Source: an uncultured Bacilli bacterium
GTDB lineage: Bacteria > Bacillota_I > Bacilli_A > RF39 > UBA660
Reading direction: 5' to 3'
Assembly (NCBI GenBank): GCA_947627525.1
Contig: CANQWJ010000037.1
Coordinates: forward strand, 1 to 9,442
Length of the DNA stretch: 9,442 bases
Part shown: positions 6,187 through 9,442 of the stretch, one piece after another
Layout: the number at the start of each line of letters is the position of its first letter
How positions within the stretch are numbered: position 1 is the first letter of the stretch
Program-made: the position numbers and the translations under genes
The notes under the pieces: model-generated
Database searches by the model: none
What the model was told of the DNA's origin: nothing
What the model saw: only the letters and a program-made list of their open reading frames with translations

Positions 6187-7383
6187 GTGAATAAGAAAAT
6201 ATTTGGGATTATAATTGTTTTATTAGGTGTAGTTGTCATTAGTTTAGGTATAACTTTGCAATTAAATTCTAAAAAAGAAAAACCTCAAGAAGAAGAAAAA
6301 GATATTAGTCAAAACGCTGAAATTAAAAACATAAATAAATATGGTGATAAAGAAGTATGTAGTAATTTTAAACAGATATCTACTTTTATTAATACACGTA
6401 ATAGCGATAAAATATCTTTTACTTATCCTGATTGTGTTCATGAATATGATTTGTCTTATACTATGAAACAACTCGATAATGGTGAAAGTTATTCAGAAAA
6501 TAGAATCGATATCACTATTAATGATGATGCAACTACAATAGATAAGTATATAAATAACATTAAAACGAGAATTATTTCTGATAAAGAAGAAGATTATGTA
6601 AATTTTGAATATACAGATATTCAAAAATTTACAAATAAAAATGGTTTAGAAGTTCAATTGGTTCAAGAGGTTAATCGAGTTAGTCGCATATACCCAGAAG
6701 GTTCTTTTAATGACAATGAATATTGGTACATTGCGATTAAATTAAGTGATGAAGAAATTTTGAAAATGGAAATATCAGTAAGAAATGGTACAATGTCAAA
6801 AGATGCCATTAAAGAACTCTTTGATAATGTTAAAGTAGAAAAAGAACAAGCTGTGTTTTCAAATGTAAAAAAAGAAGGAGATTATCAAGTAGGTAGTATT
6901 CGTCAAAATAAAAAGAATGAATATGAGCATGGGTATATTGTCAATTTTAAAATACCTAATAAGTATCCTGAACTTACTTCAATTTCTAATAATTATTATT
7001 CGACAGTTTTTTCCTTCGAAGAATTACTTCATAAAATTTATTTTTCTCTATCATTGGAAAAAGAAAGTCTTAGTGGCTTTGATAAACGAGTAGAGAGTTA
7101 TCACAAATATGTATTAGAACGTTATACTGATAATGAAAGATATCGTAATATTCAAGATTCAAAAATTCAAAAGAAAACGATTGCTAAAAAAGATGTTACG
7201 TATTTTGTTATTAGTGGTGACTATTATTTAGATGGTAAAAAAACGGCAACGTATTATTCTAGTGAAGTATATTATAAAATCGATGATACTTTATTTTATT
7301 ATATCAATATATCAAATACAAATGAACCAATTGATGAAAAGTTCATAGGTGAATTATTAGATTTTACTATTGAGGAGTATTAA
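6187..7383 (+). CDS. Membrane-anchored protein of unknown function with duplicated domain
   Basis: This 398-residue protein starts at GTG (MNKKIFG...). It has one membrane segment (about 5-25), then a charged Glu/Lys linker (28-50) and a predicted extracytoplasmic region. I do not recognise a named family. Two similar halves are visible, about 76-217 and 251-396. Each runs: a beta-strand with Pro (ISFTYPD / VNFKIPN), an I/F-D-K segment at 118-120 and 298-300, an IQK-T segment near 145 and 327, and a strand-rich tail ending in a helix (KDAIKELFDNVKVE / EKFIGELLDFTIEE). This pattern resembles small alpha/beta sensor or PsbP/DcrB-like folds, but that is a guess. Cys58 and Cys83 are its only cysteines and could form a disulfide. 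It has its own sigma-A-type promoter, and its TAA lies next to the ATG of the zincin gene, so it is probably the first gene of an operon with it. Confidence 0.8.
   Translation: MNKKIFGIIIVLLGVVVISLGITLQLNSKKEKPQEEEKDISQNAEIKNINKYGDKEVCSNFKQISTFINTRNSDKISFTYPDCVHEYDLSYTMKQLDNGESYSENRIDITINDDATTIDKYINNIKTRIISDKEEDYVNFEYTDIQKFTNKNGLEVQLVQEVNRVSRIYPEGSFNDNEYWYIAIKLSDEEILKMEISVRNGTMSKDAIKELFDNVKVEKEQAVFSNVKKEGDYQVGSIRQNKKNEYEHGYIVNFKIPNKYPELTSISNNYYSTVFSFEELLHKIYFSLSLEKESLSGFDKRVESYHKYVLERYTDNERYRNIQDSKIQKKTIAKKDVTYFVISGDYYLDGKKTATYYSSEVYYKIDDTLFYYINISNTNEPIDEKFIGELLDFTIEEY
7372..7377 (+). promoter_or_regulatory. Ribosome binding site deciding the zincin start
   Basis: GAGGAG lies 7 bases before the ATG at 7385, whose product begins with the zinc-ribbon Cys residues. 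An in-frame TTG at 7370 overlaps this motif and is rejected. The motif lies within the last codons of the preceding gene, suggesting coupling. Confidence 0.8.
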
Positions 7384-7384
7384 T

Positions 7385-8533
7385 ATGTATTGTCGTAATT
7401 GCGGTAAATTTTTACCTAATAATGTCCAGTTTTGTCCTAATTGTGGATGTCAGATAAATAATACTATAAGTAATAAAATAACTAATAATAAAAATAATTT
7501 ACCAATTATCCTTGCTTGTCTTATCATTATCTTTTCTTTAATCATTGTAATAATAATGATACCTAAAAATAATAAAAAGTATTTAACTGATGAAGATAAA
7601 AATATTTATTGTAATGAGGATAATAATGGAAGTTTATGTCATGAAGAAGTAGAAAATCCTCAAGAAGAACAAAAAGACTTTGAATCAATGGATTTTAAAA
7701 AATATGACTTTTCAGAAACGTCTTCTAGTGAGTCATTTTATAATAGTGTTCTCAATATTCTAAAAGAAAAAGAAGAAGAGGGGAATGAGTATTGTAATAA
7801 TGCTAGTTACACTAAAACATCAAATGATTTAAATAATAAGTTGAATCTAAATTATAGTTATTTATGCGGAATGGATACTAAGTATTTAACGGGACTCGTT
7901 TCTCGTTTAGAAAGCTTTTATAAAAATAATAATATTGATGGAAAAATAGTCGATGCTTATGTTGTTGGTAAGGGATCAAGAAATGAATATGCTAATTATA
8001 CTGGTGAAATTATTGGTTCAAATGACATTTATGCTGCTTATTTAAGAAGAGTTCATATGAGTATTCATATGTTTTCAGATTATGATAAATTATTAAAGAC
8101 TTATCAAAGAGACTTAGAAGGGGGATTTCATCCTAAGAATTCTAAAGCTGAAGATATTGTTGTTCATGAAACGGCTCATGCTTTAGACTTTTATATAAGT
8201 GCTAGTCATTTTGGGATCGATGAATTGATTGTTGATGATTTTTCTAAGTATAGTGCCTTTTATAGTGAATGGGGAAATCAATCATATTCCAAAAGTGTTG
8301 TCCAAAAAGCAGTGTCAAATGTTAATGATAGTAGTTCTATAAAAAAAGATGAACAAACACTTCGCAAAGAAATAAGTGGTTATGCGGCAACTATCAACGA
8401 TGGAACAGTTATGTATGCTGAAACTTTTGCTGAAGCCTTGGTTGACTATTTAAGTAACGGAAATAATGCTAGCCCTTTATCAATTGAAATTTATAAGATT
8501 GTCCAAGACGATCTAAAGAAATTGGAGGGATAG
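7385..8533 (+). CDS. Zinc-ribbon, one-pass membrane protein with extracytoplasmic lethal-factor/PPEP-like zincin domain
   Basis: This is a 382-residue predicted metallopeptidase. At the N-terminus MYCRNCGKFLPNN-FCPNCG has Cys3, Cys6, Cys17 and Cys20, a zinc ribbon of the type found on many Firmicute membrane proteins. A membrane helix follows at about 39-60, placing the ribbon in the cytoplasm and the rest outside. The linker (65-110) is acidic. The outer region has four cysteines (76, 85, 137, 161) that could form disulfides. The catalytic domain (about 160-380) contains HETAHALDFY at 261-270, the HExxH zincin motif with the A-x-D-x-Y extension seen in anthrax lethal factor. Tyr333 and Glu346, in SGYAATIN and AETFAEALVDYL, match lethal factor Tyr728 and zinc ligand Glu735. 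Family M34/ATLF-like (including Clostridioides Pro-Pro endopeptidase) is the best guess. Substrate is unknown. It is cotranscribed with its neighbours on both sides. Confidence 0.85.
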   Translation: MYCRNCGKFLPNNVQFCPNCGCQINNTISNKITNNKNNLPIILACLIIIFSLIIVIIMIPKNNKKYLTDEDKNIYCNEDNNGSLCHEEVENPQEEQKDFESMDFKKYDFSETSSSESFYNSVLNILKEKEEEGNEYCNNASYTKTSNDLNNKLNLNYSYLCGMDTKYLTGLVSRLESFYKNNNIDGKIVDAYVVGKGSRNEYANYTGEIIGSNDIYAAYLRRVHMSIHMFSDYDKLLKTYQRDLEGGFHPKNSKAEDIVVHETAHALDFYISASHFGIDELIVDDFSKYSAFYSEWGNQSYSKSVVQKAVSNVNDSSSIKKDEQTLRKEISGYAATINDGTVMYAETFAEALVDYLSNGNNASPLSIEIYKIVQDDLKKLEG

Positions 8534-8538
8534 TAGTT

Positions 8539-9442
8539 ATGAAAAAAAGAGTAGTCTTAGTATTACCAATATTATTGATAATAATTGTAGTTGTTTCTTT
8601 TTTATACATCAACCTAAACAAGAATATAAATATTGATTTTAATACTGATTTAAAAGTGTCTTTAAAAGATAATAAGCTATCTTCTGACATATCTAGATTA
8701 TCTAATAATAAATATAGTATTAAAGAAGTTGATAGTGTTGAAATAGATAGTGCTGTTGAAGAAAAAATAGTTACTTTAGCATACAACATTACTAATGCTT
8801 TAAATGATATTGATAGTGATAAATTTTATGATAATATTGCAAAGTATCAACTAAGATCACCATATCTTAAATTAACAGATAGTACTCTTTCTAATGATAA
8901 TGAGGAATATAAAGAATGGTATGATTCAAATATTGATTCTTGGGCACTTGCATCAGTTCTTGCTGATCATAATTATAAGTTTGAAAAAATTGATGGATAT
9001 AATATAACTTATGCTTCATCTTCGCGTTATCTAATTCAAGTATATGTTGATAATTATAAAGGTAATTTTGGTATTACTAATGTTATGATCGATGCTGTCT
9101 ATGAATATGAGATAGTTTATGAAGAAGTTAGTGGTTTATATAAAGTAAAACGAATAAATGTGGAATGGGTTAAAGACTTAGAAGATTATTATCAAAAGAT
9201 GGATATCGATGAACGTAAACAAAATAAAGAAAATAGTACAACTTTATCAAATATTTCTAATTATGTACCAAGTGGTTTTACTTCAATAAATTATGATAAA
9301 TTAAAATCTATTAAGGATACAATACCAGAGTCTATATACGAAAAAAATAAAGATAGTGTCGTTATAATCGATAGTGCTTCTAAAGAAGGAATAACAACTG
9401 GTAGTGCCATGGGATTCTTCATAAGAAAAGGGATTATTGTTA
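8539..9442 (+). CDS. Membrane-anchored protein, possible trypsin/HtrA-like protease (3' truncated by window)
   Basis: The frame is open from the ATG at 8539 to the last base, giving at least 301 residues; the 3' end is outside the window. GGAGG (8524-8528) lies 10 bases upstream, and the start is 5 bases after the zincin stop, so the two are almost certainly in one operon. The N-terminus MKKRVVLVLPILLIIIVVVS is a membrane anchor (about 4-23). Residues about 65-225 form an unrecognised alpha/beta region (helices at 70-105, strands at 160-210) that could be an NTF2-like domain. From about 271 the sequence DSVVIIDSASKEGITTGSAM, then GFFIRKGIIV, resembles the opening of trypsin-like peptidases (SVV...tGSGFfi..G.ivTn.H). 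The catalytic His, Asp and Ser would all lie beyond the window, so protease activity is inference. No cysteines are visible in the sequenced part. Confidence 0.85.
   Translation, partial: MKKRVVLVLPILLIIIVVVSFLYINLNKNINIDFNTDLKVSLKDNKLSSDISRLSNNKYSIKEVDSVEIDSAVEEKIVTLAYNITNALNDIDSDKFYDNIAKYQLRSPYLKLTDSTLSNDNEEYKEWYDSNIDSWALASVLADHNYKFEKIDGYNITYASSSRYLIQVYVDNYKGNFGITNVMIDAVYEYEIVYEEVSGLYKVKRINVEWVKDLEDYYQKMDIDERKQNKENSTTLSNISNYVPSGFTSINYDKLKSIKDTIPESIYEKNKDSVVIIDSASKEGITTGSAMGFFIRKGIIV

Noticed and set aside
6262..6471. Minus-strand frame of 69 codons within the duplicated-domain gene
   Set aside because: Its Phe-rich C-terminus is just the complement of the Lys/Glu-rich linker; there is no supporting signal.
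8469..8789. Minus-strand frame of 106 codons across the zincin/third gene junction
   Set aside because: It is antisense to two plus-strand genes with good ribosome binding sites and recognisable domains; composition reflects the AT-rich opposite strand.
1..9442. CRISPR array, tRNA or rRNA genes, insertion sequences, riboswitch or T-box
   Set aside because: No regularly spaced repeats, tRNA-like cloverleaf, transposase or terminal inverted repeats are seen, and no leader is long enough for a T-box or riboswitch; the longest non-coding stretch is 127 bases.

Overview
The window is an AT-rich chromosomal segment from an endospore-forming, low-GC Firmicute. Reading it this way rests on three observations. 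It carries the sporulation genes gpr and spoIIP next to a divergent rpsT, as in Bacillus. Shine-Dalgarno sequences are strong. TGA is used as a normal stop (for example at the ends of relA and dtd), which excludes the Mycoplasma code. Base composition and protein style suggest an uncultured, possibly gut-associated lineage of Bacilli, but the exact taxon cannot be fixed from the sequence.

Region 1 (1-2409, plus strand) is a tightly packed housekeeping operon: the 3' part of a RelA/SpoT-type (p)ppGpp synthetase/hydrolase (TGS, zinc-finger and ACT domains), then dtd (D-aminoacyl-tRNA deacylase, ATGA overlap), then an AI-2E/PerM-family membrane permease. It ends in a hairpin that overlaps the stop codons of two convergent genes and has U-rich tails in both directions.

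Region 2 (2388-3642, minus strand) holds rpsT (ribosomal protein S20), with a good promoter and its own terminator, and downstream of it a membrane-anchored transglutaminase-like protein with an intact Cys-His-Asp triad.

Region 3 (3770-6145, plus strand) is the sporulation cluster: gpr (germination protease, with its autoprocessing propeptide), spoIIP (septal peptidoglycan amidase/endopeptidase used in engulfment, preceded by a sigma-E-like promoter), and a small one-pass membrane protein in the position that YqxA occupies in Bacillus.

Region 4 (6135-9442, plus strand) replaces the lepA gene expected next in Bacillus. It starts with a good sigma-A-type promoter and contains three closely spaced genes, each encoding a protein with an N-terminal membrane anchor and a large predicted extracytoplasmic part. 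The first is a protein of unknown function built from an internally duplicated domain. The second has a cytoplasmic zinc ribbon, one membrane segment and an outside zincin domain resembling anthrax lethal factor/Pro-Pro endopeptidases (HETAH, a downstream Tyr and a zinc-binding Glu). The third is cut by the window end just as a trypsin/HtrA-like protease fold appears to begin. This unrecognised cell-surface set, possibly two different peptidases plus a partner, is the most interesting part of the window. Its joint function is inference. There is no gene-free stretch longer than 300 bases; the longest is the 127-base rpsT-gpr divergent spacer.
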